NCBI GenBank assembly: GCA_023957975.1
Contig: JAMLGM010000002.1
Coordinates: forward strand, 62,001 to 126,000
Length of the DNA stretch: 64,000 nt
Direction: 5' to 3'
From: Microthrixaceae bacterium
Lineage (GTDB): Bacteria; Actinomycetota; Acidimicrobiia; Acidimicrobiales; Microtrichaceae
Shown: positions 1 through 7,851 of the stretch, piece by piece
How positions within the stretch are numbered: the first letter of the stretch is position 1
Layout of the letters: every line of letters begins with the position of its first letter
Notes under the pieces: generated by a model
What the model saw: only the letters and a program-made list of their open reading frames with translations
Told to the model about the DNA's origin: nothing
Database searches by the model: none
Translations under genes and position numbers: made by a program

Positions 1-575
1 TTGCCCGAGGCGGCCTTCCACTTCGGATTCCACGGAATGGAACGGCCTCCGCCGAGCTCATGGCCATAGGACCAGGCGGCGGTGTACACCTTGATGGTGG
101 TGGTGGCGTCCGCGGTGGAGTACACGGGGATGCCATAGGCGTCGAAGGCGATGACGAGTTCGCCGCGTCGCGACGGATCGGTGCGACCGGGGTAGTTGGC
201 AAAGGTGAACCAGGTCGATGACCAGCGGTCCGACTCGGGGTGCCGCTCCATGCATGCGGCGGGTGTATTGAACACCGAGGTGGCGCGAAACCGCGCCGGG
301 TTGGCGGTTGCGGCGGCGCGCACCTGAGCGCAGCGCTGCGCGTTGTTGACCAACGACGCGGTCGTCGTGGCGGGCACGCTGAGCTGCACCCCGGGCGAGA
401 CGGGGGCCGGCTTCGTCGACGGCGTCGTCGTCGCTGGCCGCGGTGTTGAAGTGGCGGCATTGGCAATGCTCGACGTCGGTTGAATGGATGGCTGATCCGG
501 AGTGTCACACGCGGCGACCGTGGCCAGTGCAACGCCGACGGCAATGAGCCGCCACGCGGGTGTTGGTCGTTTCAT
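1..575 (-). CDS. Putative secreted lipoprotein, C-terminus beyond the left edge
   Basis: The frame is open from ATG 575 to the edge of the window, giving 191 visible residues. The N-terminus MKRPTPAWRLIAVGVALA is a lipoprotein signal peptide ending in a VAAC lipobox (Cys23), so the mature protein should be lipid-anchored outside the membrane. A Pro/Thr/Ser-rich linker follows (about residues 24-65). A folded-looking region then has a conserved-looking RCAQVRAAA segment and a WSSTWFTFANYPG stretch. An AGGGA Shine-Dalgarno lies just upstream of the ATG. I do not recognise the family. It is divergent from the DUF1800 gene, and the 167-base gap between them (576-742) must hold both promoters; I see no clear motif there. 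Confidence 0.7.
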   Translation of the reverse strand, partial: MKRPTPAWRLIAVGVALATVAACDTPDQPSIQPTSSIANAATSTPRPATTTPSTKPAPVSPGVQLSVPATTTASLVNNAQRCAQVRAAATANPARFRATSVFNTPAACMERHPESDRWSSTWFTFANYPGRTDPSRRGELVIAFDAYGIPVYSTADATTTIKVYTAAWSYGHELGGGRSIPWNPKWKAASG

Positions 576-742
576 CTCGGTTCCCTGACTCATCCGAGAT
601 CCCCCAGCGGATTCGGACGTGGCAACGGTTTCGACGCCAGTGGTGGCCAACTTGAGGAGTATTGCGGAAATCGCGCTCGGCCTCGTGGCGAGGGAGCGCT
701 TCGGCCTACAGGAATTCCGGGTACCCGCCGATACGTGGGGCG

Positions 743-2566
743 ATGAGCGAGTCCACCGAATCCGCAACCGACGTCGTCGCCCGCATCGACCTACCCGAGA
801 TGTCCTCGAACCCCGACGTCGGCTCATGCTCGCGCCGGGTTCTGTTGGTGGGGGCGGGATCGGCGCTGTTGGCGACAGCGTGTCAGCCGCCCGGCGCACC
901 GGCCCCCGCGAGCGGACCTGCGTCGACCTCCCCGGCCACGCATCCGGTCGTCACGACGCCCGCAACGACGCCCGCAATCACCCCCGCAACCACCCCCACA
1001 ACGACGCCCGCAACGACGCCGACCACCACGCCGCCAAGCTCACCGACGACCACGCCGACGACCACGCCGACGATCCCAGGTGGGCCGGCGACGGGCCTCG
1101 GGGCGCTGCCGGTCGAGTTGATCATCGACAAGTTGACCTACGGGGTCCGGCCGGGACTCAAACAGCAGATCCTCACGCGGGGTGTCGAAGCGTGGGTCGA
1201 GGACCAACTCGATCCCCACGGCCGCGGAGTGCCGGACGCGGAGGCGCGCCTCGTCGGTTATTCCACGCTGACGAACACGCATCGCCAGAACTACGACGTG
1301 ATGAAGACCAACGGCGGCGCCGAGCGGCTGTTGCAGGAGCTCGACCACGCCACCCTTCAGCGGGCCGTGTACTCCGAACGGCAGCTCTACGAGGTCATGG
1401 TCGACTTCTGGGTCAACCACTTCAATGTCTGGCGCCAGAAGGATTGGACGGGTTTCTTGGTCAGCCGATCGCACGGCACCGTGGTTCGGCCGCACGCGCT
1501 CGGGAAGTTCTCGGACCTGTTGTGGGCCTCAGCCCATGACACCTCGATGCTCTACTACCTCGATCAGGTCGCCAGCGTGGTCGTCAACGGTGAGCGGCGC
1601 GTCAACGAGAACTACGCCCGAGAGATCCTCGAACTGCACACGCTCGGGGTGCTCGACTCCGAGCAGGCCTACACCGAGGCCGACGTCCGCGGCGTGGCGA
1701 GCTTGCTCAGCGGGTGGTCGATCAACTGGGACGACTCCGCGACGCGTTACGACTTCAAGTTCAATCCCTGGGGCCACGACCTGAGTGCGATCTCGGTGCT
1801 CGACGGGGCGTTCAGTCGCCCGAAACGCAACTATGGACAGGGTCTCGCCGATGGCGAGGCCCTGCTCGGAGTGCTGGCACGACATCCATCGACGGCGCGT
1901 CACCTCGCCACCAAGCTGTGTCGGCGCTTCGTCGGCGATGCCCCGCCGCCGGGGCTGGTTCAGAGTGCGGCGCAGGTGTATCTGGACCACGACACGGCCA
2001 TCGCGCCGGTGCTTCGTCATATCTTCCTCAGCGCCGAGTTCGCCGCGTCCGGAGATTCGAAGGTGCGCCGACCGTTCGAGCTGCTGGTGGCTCAGCTTCG
2101 AGCGACCGCAGCGTCGATGCCGACGCTCGCGACCTCCAAGTCGGTCAAACACCTCGCGGCGGCACTCGATGCCCTCGGTCAGCCGATCTTCGAGCGCGTG
2201 AGCCCGGATGGCTACCCCGATGTCGGCCGGTACTGGACCACGAGCGACTCGCTGCTGAAGCGGTGGCATCTCGGCGGTGCCGTCGCGACGAACACGCTCA
2301 CGTCTCAGACCAAGGCCGATGATCGGGTGCGGTGCGACCTCGCCGCTCTGATCGCTCCGTACACCGCGGGCACCGTTGCGGAGTTGGTCACCTCAGCCGC
2401 TCGCGACCTCGCGAACTTCGCCATCGCGGCGGACGATGTCGAGGCGCTCTGTGTTGAAACGGGCGTGGCCGCGAACAGCCCGGCAACCACCGTGACCTCG
2501 GATCCGATTCGCCTCGGGTTCCTCGTCGGCCTCCTCTTCGCCCACCCACAGTTCCAAAGGCGATGA
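743..2566 (+). CDS. DUF1800 family secreted protein, Tat-type lipoprotein
   Basis: This 607-residue protein belongs to the DUF1800 family, which is almost always encoded next to a DUF1501 protein, as here. The family's biochemical role is not established. Twin arginines (Arg31-Arg32) precede a hydrophobic stretch and an ATAC lipobox (Cys47), so it is probably exported folded by Tat and lipid-anchored. Residues about 50-105 form a low-complexity Thr/Pro linker of TTPAT-like repeats. The DUF1800 domain fills the remainder, with the family-like segments VDFWVNHFNVW and NYAREILELHTLGV. ATG 743 was chosen over an in-frame TTG at 662 because the extra 27 residues would put a basic peptide before the signal sequence. 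It stops one base before the DUF1501 start. Confidence 0.85.
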   Translation: MSESTESATDVVARIDLPEMSSNPDVGSCSRRVLLVGAGSALLATACQPPGAPAPASGPASTSPATHPVVTTPATTPAITPATTPTTTPATTPTTTPPSSPTTTPTTTPTIPGGPATGLGALPVELIIDKLTYGVRPGLKQQILTRGVEAWVEDQLDPHGRGVPDAEARLVGYSTLTNTHRQNYDVMKTNGGAERLLQELDHATLQRAVYSERQLYEVMVDFWVNHFNVWRQKDWTGFLVSRSHGTVVRPHALGKFSDLLWASAHDTSMLYYLDQVASVVVNGERRVNENYAREILELHTLGVLDSEQAYTEADVRGVASLLSGWSINWDDSATRYDFKFNPWGHDLSAISVLDGAFSRPKRNYGQGLADGEALLGVLARHPSTARHLATKLCRRFVGDAPPPGLVQSAAQVYLDHDTAIAPVLRHIFLSAEFAASGDSKVRRPFELLVAQLRATAASMPTLATSKSVKHLAAALDALGQPIFERVSPDGYPDVGRYWTTSDSLLKRWHLGGAVATNTLTSQTKADDRVRCDLAALIAPYTAGTVAELVTSAARDLANFAIAADDVEALCVETGVAANSPATTVTSDPIRLGFLVGLLFAHPQFQRR

Positions 2567-2589
2567 CATGACCAAAGGCGCTGACATGA
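2554..2589 (+). repeat. 18-bp tandem duplication over the DUF1501 start
   Basis: Two adjacent 18-base copies, ccaaaggcg(a/c)tgacatga, cover the DUF1800 stop and the DUF1501 start. Each carries an ATG (2568 and 2586) preceded by AAAGG. Because 18 is a multiple of three the ATGs are in frame, so the duplication offers two translation starts six codons apart. Confidence 0.85.
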
Positions 2590-3890
2590 CCGCAACTTTG
2601 ACCCTGACCCGTCGGGGGTTCCTCGCCACCGGTGCCGCCGTGGGGGCGGCCGCGATGCTGAGCCCACGGCTGGCGTTTGCGTCGCCCCAGGACCCCACTG
2701 CCGGCGACGTTGTCGTCCTGGTGTTTCTCCGCGGCGGCGCCGATGGCCTCAGCCTGGTGGCCCCCTGGCAGATGGCGTCCTACCACGACAAGCGCCCCAA
2801 TATCGCCGTCGCCGACGAGGTCGGCCCGCCGACTCGGCGCGGGTTGGCCCTGCGTGCGGGAGGCAACGTCGCGGCGTTTGACCACGACGGCACCTTCGCA
2901 CTGCACCCCGCCATGTCGGCACTGCACGATGGCCCCTGGGCGGCAGGCGATCTGGCGATCGTTCACGCTGCCGGACTGCCGGCCAGCGAGAGCGCGAGCC
3001 GCAGCCATTTCGAATCGATGCGATACATCGAGCACGGCTCCGCCCATCTCGGCGTGAACACGGGGTTCCTCAACCGGTACCTCGACGCACTCGGTGGGAA
3101 CACGGCGCTGAGCGCCGTCGGGGTCGGTGGCCTCGTGCAGCGAAGCATCAGCGGTCCCGTTTCGGCGCTGTCGATGAACGACCCCGCGGCCTACGGGGTG
3201 AGTGGCTTCGGCGACGTCGCGATCGCTCGAAACGTCCTGGAACGGTGGTATGGGCCCTCGTCGCCCACCGATGTCGTCAAGTCGGTCGGACGAGCCACCT
3301 TCGCTGGGATGGATGCGCTCGAGGCGGTCGATTGGGACTCGCCGGCGTTCGCCGTTCAGAACGCAGCGCAATACCCGTCGACCAAGTTCGGTCGCGAGCT
3401 CGGCTACGTCGCCAAACTCATCAGATCGAACATCGGTCTGAAGGTCGCGTGCGTGGACTTCGGGAGTTGGGACACCCATGACGACATGGGAACTCCGGGC
3501 GGTGGCGGATGGTTCGACCGACTCGCAGGCGAGCTTTCCGCCGGGCTTGCGGCGTTTCACCGCGACCTCGGTTCGTCGATGGGTGAGGTCTCGCTGGTCA
3601 CGGTGTCGGAGTTCGGCCGGACGATCGACGAGAACGGCACCGGCGGCACCGATCACGGTCGAGGTTCGGTCATGTTCGCGATGGGGGGTGGGATCCGCGG
3701 GGGAGTGCACGGCTCGTTCGTCGAGCAGATCCAAGACGGCCCGGAAGACGACCTCACCGTGCTCAACGACTACCGATCGGTCCTGTCGGAGATCCTCACG
3801 GTCCGCGGCGGGCTCCCGTCGACGGCCGCGGTGTTTCCGACCTGGGCTCCACAACCGGCGCTCGGGGTCTGCGAGGCGCCGAATCCGTGA
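2568..3890 (+). CDS. DUF1501 family secreted protein
   Basis: The 440-residue product matches DUF1501, a sulfatase-like fold family exported by Tat and paired with DUF1800 proteins; the substrate is unknown. A TRRGFL twin-arginine motif (Arg15-Arg16 from the first ATG) is followed by a hydrophobic core and an AFA|S signal-peptidase site near residue 38, so it is a soluble exported protein. Features typical of the family are VVLVFLRGGADGLS near the N-terminus, DFGSWDTHDD in the middle and SEFGRTIDENGTGGTDHG near the C-terminus, rich in potential metal-binding His and Asp. The start is ambiguous between ATG 2568 and ATG 2586 because of the tandem duplication. It is translationally close to DUF1800 and the two probably form a complex. 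Confidence 0.88.
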   Translation: MTKGADMTATLTLTRRGFLATGAAVGAAAMLSPRLAFASPQDPTAGDVVVLVFLRGGADGLSLVAPWQMASYHDKRPNIAVADEVGPPTRRGLALRAGGNVAAFDHDGTFALHPAMSALHDGPWAAGDLAIVHAAGLPASESASRSHFESMRYIEHGSAHLGVNTGFLNRYLDALGGNTALSAVGVGGLVQRSISGPVSALSMNDPAAYGVSGFGDVAIARNVLERWYGPSSPTDVVKSVGRATFAGMDALEAVDWDSPAFAVQNAAQYPSTKFGRELGYVAKLIRSNIGLKVACVDFGSWDTHDDMGTPGGGGWFDRLAGELSAGLAAFHRDLGSSMGEVSLVTVSEFGRTIDENGTGGTDHGRGSVMFAMGGGIRGGVHGSFVEQIQDGPEDDLTVLNDYRSVLSEILTVRGGLPSTAAVFPTWAPQPALGVCEAPNP

Positions 3891-3922
3891 AGAACTCCGG
3901 CCGCAGGTCGTCATCGCGGCGC

Positions 3923-3928
3923 TACCAT
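3923..3928 (+). promoter_or_regulatory. Candidate -10 box for the leader ORF and CelD-like gene
   Basis: TACCAT fits the TAnnnT -10 pattern seen repeatedly in this window. It lies 14 bases before ATG 3943 and about 77 bases before ATG 4006. No convincing -35 was seen. Inference from motif only. Confidence 0.35.
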
Positions 3929-3942
3929 GCTCTCTTCGCGAA

Positions 3943-3999
3943 ATGACCGACGAGAGAACCGGCCGCTGCGTGGATCGCGCGTCTCGCCGGCCGTGGTGA
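3943..3999 (+). CDS. Candidate 18-residue leader peptide
   Basis: ATG 3943 opens an 18-residue ORF, MTDERTGRCVDRASRRPW, that ends 6 bases before the CelD-like start at 4006. It is Arg-rich (six Arg) with one Cys, and lies between the candidate -10 box at 3923 and the main gene. Its position resembles an upstream leader ORF, but no Shine-Dalgarno is obvious and coding potential of so short a frame cannot be judged from one genome. It could be chance. Confidence 0.25.
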   Translation: MTDERTGRCVDRASRRPW

Positions 4000-4005
4000 G
4001 CTGAC

Positions 4006-5058
4006 ATGAACGGGAATCCAAGCGAAGTGCTCACCGTGGAGCAGCTCAGCGCTGAGCTGATCGACGAATGGCACGACCTCAACCGCTCGCTCGGGCTGAG
4101 CTTTTTCACGAGCCCGACGTGGGCGCTCAACTGGTACCACCAGTTCGCCGCTCCCGAGACCGCAAGCGACCCGGCCGTTGAAACGGCGATCGGAATCTGG
4201 CGTGATGGCGGCGAACTCCGTGGGGTCGCGGCGATGGTTCGACTCCCCGAACTGGTCGGTTCCTGGTCGCGCGACGCGTCGGTGAAGGTCTGGCGCAACC
4301 TCGGGTCGGGCGCCGCAAGTGGCGATCACCTCGGTTTCGTCTGCGACAGCGAACTCATGGAAGCCACCTACCGATGGGCCCAGGGGCTGGGAGGAACGGT
4401 TCGGTTGAACAACCTCGCGGCGCGGTGGAATCCGTATTTGCGCGGCGAGCGCCTGGAAGCCGACGCCACGTTTCGAACCCCGCTCGGCGACCCGTTGCCC
4501 GGGTCGAAGAAACTGTGGAGCCACATCCGTCGGTGCCGCCGACGTCTCGTCGAGGACGGCGCAACGATCGACGTGCGCGTCGGGTCACAGATCCGCCCCG
4601 ACGACCTCGAACAGCTGTTGGCACTGCACGCTCGACGGTCCCACGACGCCGGGCGTACGACCCTGTTCACCGAGGCGCAACGTCCATTCTTCGAGGGGTT
4701 GGCCCGTGACGCCCGGCCCGGAGCGGGCCCGGTCGTGGTGCGGATCGACCACGGGGACAAGGTCATCGGAGCGTTGATCGGCTTCGCCGACTCCGAGACC
4801 TTCGCCTACTACCAATCGGGGTGGGACTCGGAGTACGCCAGTTTGAGCATCGGCTCGTTGCTCGTCGCCACCGCCATCGAATACGCAGCCTCGGAATCGC
4901 TGAAGACCTTCGATTTCCTCCGCGGGGATGAGCCCTACAAGCTGCGTTTCGACGCTCGACAGGTCGACAACTACTCGATCACCGCCTACCGCGGCGCCGG
5001 TGGGCGAGTCCTGCGCCTTCGCGACGACGCACGGGCCCGGCGCCGGCGATCGTCCTGA
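4006..5058 (+). CDS. GNAT-family acyltransferase, CelD/BcsL-like
   Basis: This 350-residue protein resembles the CelD/BcsL-like (Acetyltransf_6) branch of the GNAT superfamily, relatives of FemAB aminoacyltransferases. These are often linked to exopolysaccharide or envelope modification. It has two related halves: an N-terminal region about 10-170 with LGLSFFTSPTWALNWYHQF, and a C-terminal acetyl-CoA-type domain about 190-330 containing VIGALIGFADSETFAYYQSGWD and LRGDEPYKLRFDA, both typical of the family. No signal peptide or membrane segment is visible, so it is probably cytoplasmic. The neighbouring membrane acyltransferases suggest a shared envelope-glycan role, but the substrate is unknown. 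The 3' end is followed by a 14-bp tandem duplication that includes its stop codon. Confidence 0.75.
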   Translation: MNGNPSEVLTVEQLSAELIDEWHDLNRSLGLSFFTSPTWALNWYHQFAAPETASDPAVETAIGIWRDGGELRGVAAMVRLPELVGSWSRDASVKVWRNLGSGAASGDHLGFVCDSELMEATYRWAQGLGGTVRLNNLAARWNPYLRGERLEADATFRTPLGDPLPGSKKLWSHIRRCRRRLVEDGATIDVRVGSQIRPDDLEQLLALHARRSHDAGRTTLFTEAQRPFFEGLARDARPGAGPVVVRIDHGDKVIGALIGFADSETFAYYQSGWDSEYASLSIGSLLVATAIEYAASESLKTFDFLRGDEPYKLRFDARQVDNYSITAYRGAGGRVLRLRDDARARRRRSS

Positions 5059-5083
5059 TGGCCTCGAGCTGATGGCCTCGAGG
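5056..5083 (+). repeat. 14-bp tandem duplication starting at a stop codon
   Basis: Two copies of tgatggcctcgag(c/g) lie head to tail, the first beginning with the TGA stop of the CelD-like gene. It is one of several 14-base duplications at gene ends in this window. Confidence 0.9.
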
Positions 5084-5107
5084 CCGTCGAGAGCGCGGCG
5101 CACCCCC

Positions 5108-5113
5108 TAAGAT
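5108..5113 (+). promoter_or_regulatory. Candidate -10 box of the acyltransferase operon
   Basis: TAAGAT is a good -10 hexamer 45 bases before the first acyltransferase start, leaving room for a short leader that contains a GGGGAG Shine-Dalgarno. No clear -35 was identified. Confidence 0.4.
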
Positions 5114-5158
5114 GGATCAGCCCGTGGTCGCCCGCGGGGCCGTGAACGAGGGGGAGCA

Positions 5159-6469
5159 TTGTCACAATCGACGTGGGTCTCAAGAGCGCCGCGACTGCGC
5201 CATGTCGCCCCATTCGACGGCGTTCGGGGCCTCGGAGTTCTCGGCGTCATGGGCGGACACGCCCTGCCGCTTGCGACCCACTCGTTCAGCGCGATCGTCG
5301 ACGTGTTCTTCGTGATCTCGGGGTTTCTGATCACGACGTTGCTGTTGCAGGAACACCGCCAGACGGGCGGTGTCGCCGTTCGAAAGTTCTATGCGCGCCG
5401 TCTCCTGCGCCTCTTGCCCGGCCTGTGGGTGATGCTCGCCGGAACGGCGGTGATCGGCGTGATCATCAAGGTGTCGGGTCGCCTCGATGATCCGGCACTG
5501 CACCTGGGCAACCCCACCCTCAAGGCACTCGGCAAGGAGATCGTCGTTTCCGCGCTGTACCTGCACAACATCGTGTACCCGACCAACAACGGGCCGTGGA
5601 TCGATCACCTGTGGACGTTGTCGGTCGAGGAGCAGTTCTACCTGCTCATCGGGTTGGCATCGCTGATCTTTATCGTCCGCGGGCACATCAAAGCCATCAC
5701 CGTCGTGCTGGTCGCGTTGACCGCCGCGATTCAGATCAGCCGCTTCGCGCTGACCCCCGGACCCCTCGGGCAGGTCGCCGCCGCGGTGTGGGTTCAACGG
5801 CCGGATTCGCTGATGGTGGGCATGTTGGCGGCGATCGTGTCGGCCAACATCGCCGACCCGGTGCCGCCGCGGGTCAAAAAGGCGCTGTCGGTGGCCGGTT
5901 GGGTCGGGATTCCGATGCTGTTCGGCGCCGTGTGGGCATCCACCGGCTGGGCCCGCGCCCTCGGCATTCACCATGCGTACGTGCCGGAGAACTACGGCGA
6001 CCTGTTGGCAGCGGGCACCCGGCCGACCGGGTTCTATTGGATCCAGTGGGGCAACACGGTCGCGAACTGGGGTGTGGCCGCCATCACGTTGTGCCTGTTT
6101 CGGGTTCCCGACTGGTGGCCGAACAAGTTGATGAGTTGGAAGCTGCTGGTGTGGGTGGGCGGCGCATTGTCGTACCCGCTGTATCTGTGGCACGTTCCCA
6201 TCCAGTTGCTGATGCGCGCATTTCTTCCCCACAACCTGGCGCCGGCGCTGTGGGTTCCACTCGCGGTGGTGGTGCCCTTCGCCGTGGCCTACCCCAGTTG
6301 GAAATATGTCGAGACCCGCGCGCTCGATCTCAAGGATCGATTCTCGGTGACCGGGAATCCTCGCCACGCCGCGGCCAGCAGTGCGGCCAGCAGTGCGGCC
6401 GGCAGTGCGGCCGGCAGTGCACCTGGCAGTGCGGCCGAACCAACGACAGGACCTGGAGCCAGCCAGTGA
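5159..6469 (+). CDS. Acyltransferase 3 (OafA/YrhL-like) membrane protein, paralogue 1
   Basis: A 436-residue polytopic membrane protein of the acyltransferase-3 family, whose members move acyl groups, often acetyl, onto cell-surface sugars or lipids from inside the membrane. Family signs are FDGVRGLGVLGVMGGHALP at the N-terminus (conserved His), a basic RRLLRLLP segment after the second membrane span, LWTLSVEEQFYLLIG, and about ten hydrophobic spans. There is no C-terminal SGNH domain. The start is TTG 5159, supported by GGGGAG about 6 bases upstream. The C-terminus is a tail of SAAS/GSAA repeats coded by five 12-bp units at about 6374-6433. It overlaps the next paralogue by four bases (GTGA). 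The acceptor substrate is unknown. Confidence 0.88.
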   Translation: MSQSTWVSRAPRLRHVAPFDGVRGLGVLGVMGGHALPLATHSFSAIVDVFFVISGFLITTLLLQEHRQTGGVAVRKFYARRLLRLLPGLWVMLAGTAVIGVIIKVSGRLDDPALHLGNPTLKALGKEIVVSALYLHNIVYPTNNGPWIDHLWTLSVEEQFYLLIGLASLIFIVRGHIKAITVVLVALTAAIQISRFALTPGPLGQVAAAVWVQRPDSLMVGMLAAIVSANIADPVPPRVKKALSVAGWVGIPMLFGAVWASTGWARALGIHHAYVPENYGDLLAAGTRPTGFYWIQWGNTVANWGVAAITLCLFRVPDWWPNKLMSWKLLVWVGGALSYPLYLWHVPIQLLMRAFLPHNLAPALWVPLAVVVPFAVAYPSWKYVETRALDLKDRFSVTGNPRHAAASSAASSAAGSAAGSAPGSAAEPTTGPGASQ

Positions 6470-7851
6470 TCGCTCGCGACGTCCAGGTGACCAGGGCCCC
6501 GCGCATCGGGTTCGTCGGCGCGTTCGACGGGATGCGAGGGCTCGGCGTGATCATGGTGCTCATCGGCCATGCGGTGTTTGAGTACCTCGAGTCGTGGGTC
6601 ACGATCGTCGACACGTTCTTTGTGCTCAGCGGGTTCCTCATCGCGACGCTGTTGTTGCAGGAGGCCCAGTCCACCGGGGCGATCGGCATCAAGAAGTTCT
6701 ACCAACGGCGGGCGATGCGGCTACTTCCGTCGGTGTGGCTGTTCGTGTCGGTGTGGATCGTGCTCGGCGCCATCGGCGAACTCCTCGGCGTCGAGGTGAT
6801 CAAGCTGAGCGAGATCCTCAAAGACGCGGCCGCGGCGGTGACCTACACGTACCACGTCTTCTTCCCCAACGGCCTGCCGATTCTGCATCCGGGCCAACAG
6901 GACAACCGCACGATGTGGCACCTGTGGACGCTGTCGGTCGAGGAGCACTTCTACATCATCATTCCGGCGTTGGTGATGTTGTGCGTGCGGTTCCGCCGCC
7001 TCCGGCTCCTCGGAGCGGCGATGGTGGCCGGATTCGTCGCGATCGGGCTCGCCCGGCTCGCCGGCTACACCGGACCGATCGTGGCCGACGGCACCTTCGC
7101 CGGGGTTCGACTCGCCTTCCTGCAACGTCCCGATGCGCTGATGTTGGGAATTGCGCTCGCGGTCATCAACGCGCAACTCGACGCCGAAGCGATCGACCGA
7201 TGGCGACCTTGGATTGTTCGTTTCGCGAACCTCGGATTCGTCCTGTGGCTCGCGATGCTGAATCTCTCGAGCGGCCTGTGGGAGCGGTTCGGGTTGCCGT
7301 ACTTCGAATACGTGCCGACCGGCCCCGCGCACGCGGCGCACAGCGACATCGTTCAGCACTGGTACTGGTTCCGATTCGGACACACCCTCGGGGCGCTCGG
7401 CACCGCCGCGATGGTCCTCGCCTGGGTCCGCACCCCCGACTGGTGGTTCGGTCGGTTCCTGGCGAACAAGATGTTCATGTACTTCGGTCGACTCTCCTAC
7501 ACGTTGTACGTCTGGCACGGCCTGGCCTATCTCCTCGTGTTCGCGGTGACGGGCGGCGACGACGTTTCGACGGCGTTCAAGTTCGCCAGAATCCCGCTGC
7601 TGGTTGCGGTGGCCTTGGCGGTGTCGCTTCCGGTGTATCGCTACGTCGAGTTGCCGGTCATGGGGATGAAGCTGCGTTTTGCCTCGGAAAAGGAAACCCT
7701 CGACCTGCGCACGGGCAAGATGGTCGCCACCCCCGGGAGAGACGACGCAGGAACCGAGGCGGGAACCGAGGCGGGAACCGAGGCGGGTTCGGGGACCGGC
7801 GAGGATCCGGGAACCGCCGCCGATTCCGGATCCGGGGAGGGTCGCTTGTGA
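6466..7851 (+). CDS. Acyltransferase 3 membrane protein, paralogue 2
   Basis: A 461-residue second paralogue in the tandem set. It repeats the family landmarks: FDGMRGLGVIMVLIGHAV, FFVLSGFLIATLLLQEAQ, RRAMRLLPS, MWHLWTLSVEEHFYIIIPAL and a late SYTLYVWHGLAYLL, with about ten membrane spans. GTG 6466 was chosen because it overlaps the previous stop as GTGA, implying translational coupling, and because all homology begins just after it; the frame is open further upstream but only as a shadow. The C-terminal tail contains AGTEAGTEAGTEAGSG, coded by perfect 12-bp repeats at 7751-7786. It ends with a four-base overlap with paralogue 3. Probably an envelope-glycan or lipid O-acyltransferase; substrate unknown. 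Confidence 0.88.
   Translation: MIARDVQVTRAPRIGFVGAFDGMRGLGVIMVLIGHAVFEYLESWVTIVDTFFVLSGFLIATLLLQEAQSTGAIGIKKFYQRRAMRLLPSVWLFVSVWIVLGAIGELLGVEVIKLSEILKDAAAAVTYTYHVFFPNGLPILHPGQQDNRTMWHLWTLSVEEHFYIIIPALVMLCVRFRRLRLLGAAMVAGFVAIGLARLAGYTGPIVADGTFAGVRLAFLQRPDALMLGIALAVINAQLDAEAIDRWRPWIVRFANLGFVLWLAMLNLSSGLWERFGLPYFEYVPTGPAHAAHSDIVQHWYWFRFGHTLGALGTAAMVLAWVRTPDWWFGRFLANKMFMYFGRLSYTLYVWHGLAYLLVFAVTGGDDVSTAFKFARIPLLVAVALAVSLPVYRYVELPVMGMKLRFASEKETLDLRTGKMVATPGRDDAGTEAGTEAGTEAGSGTGEDPGTAADSGSGEGRL

Noticed and set aside
619..1539. Long open frame overlapping the DUF1800 gene in another frame
   Set aside because: It is Arg/Pro-rich with no recognisable domain and lies fully in the shadow of the DUF1800 gene, as expected in high-GC DNA.
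2388..4298. 636-codon antisense frame opposite DUF1501
   Set aside because: Its product has shadow-type composition and no family motifs, while the sense strand has a clear DUF1501 and GNAT.
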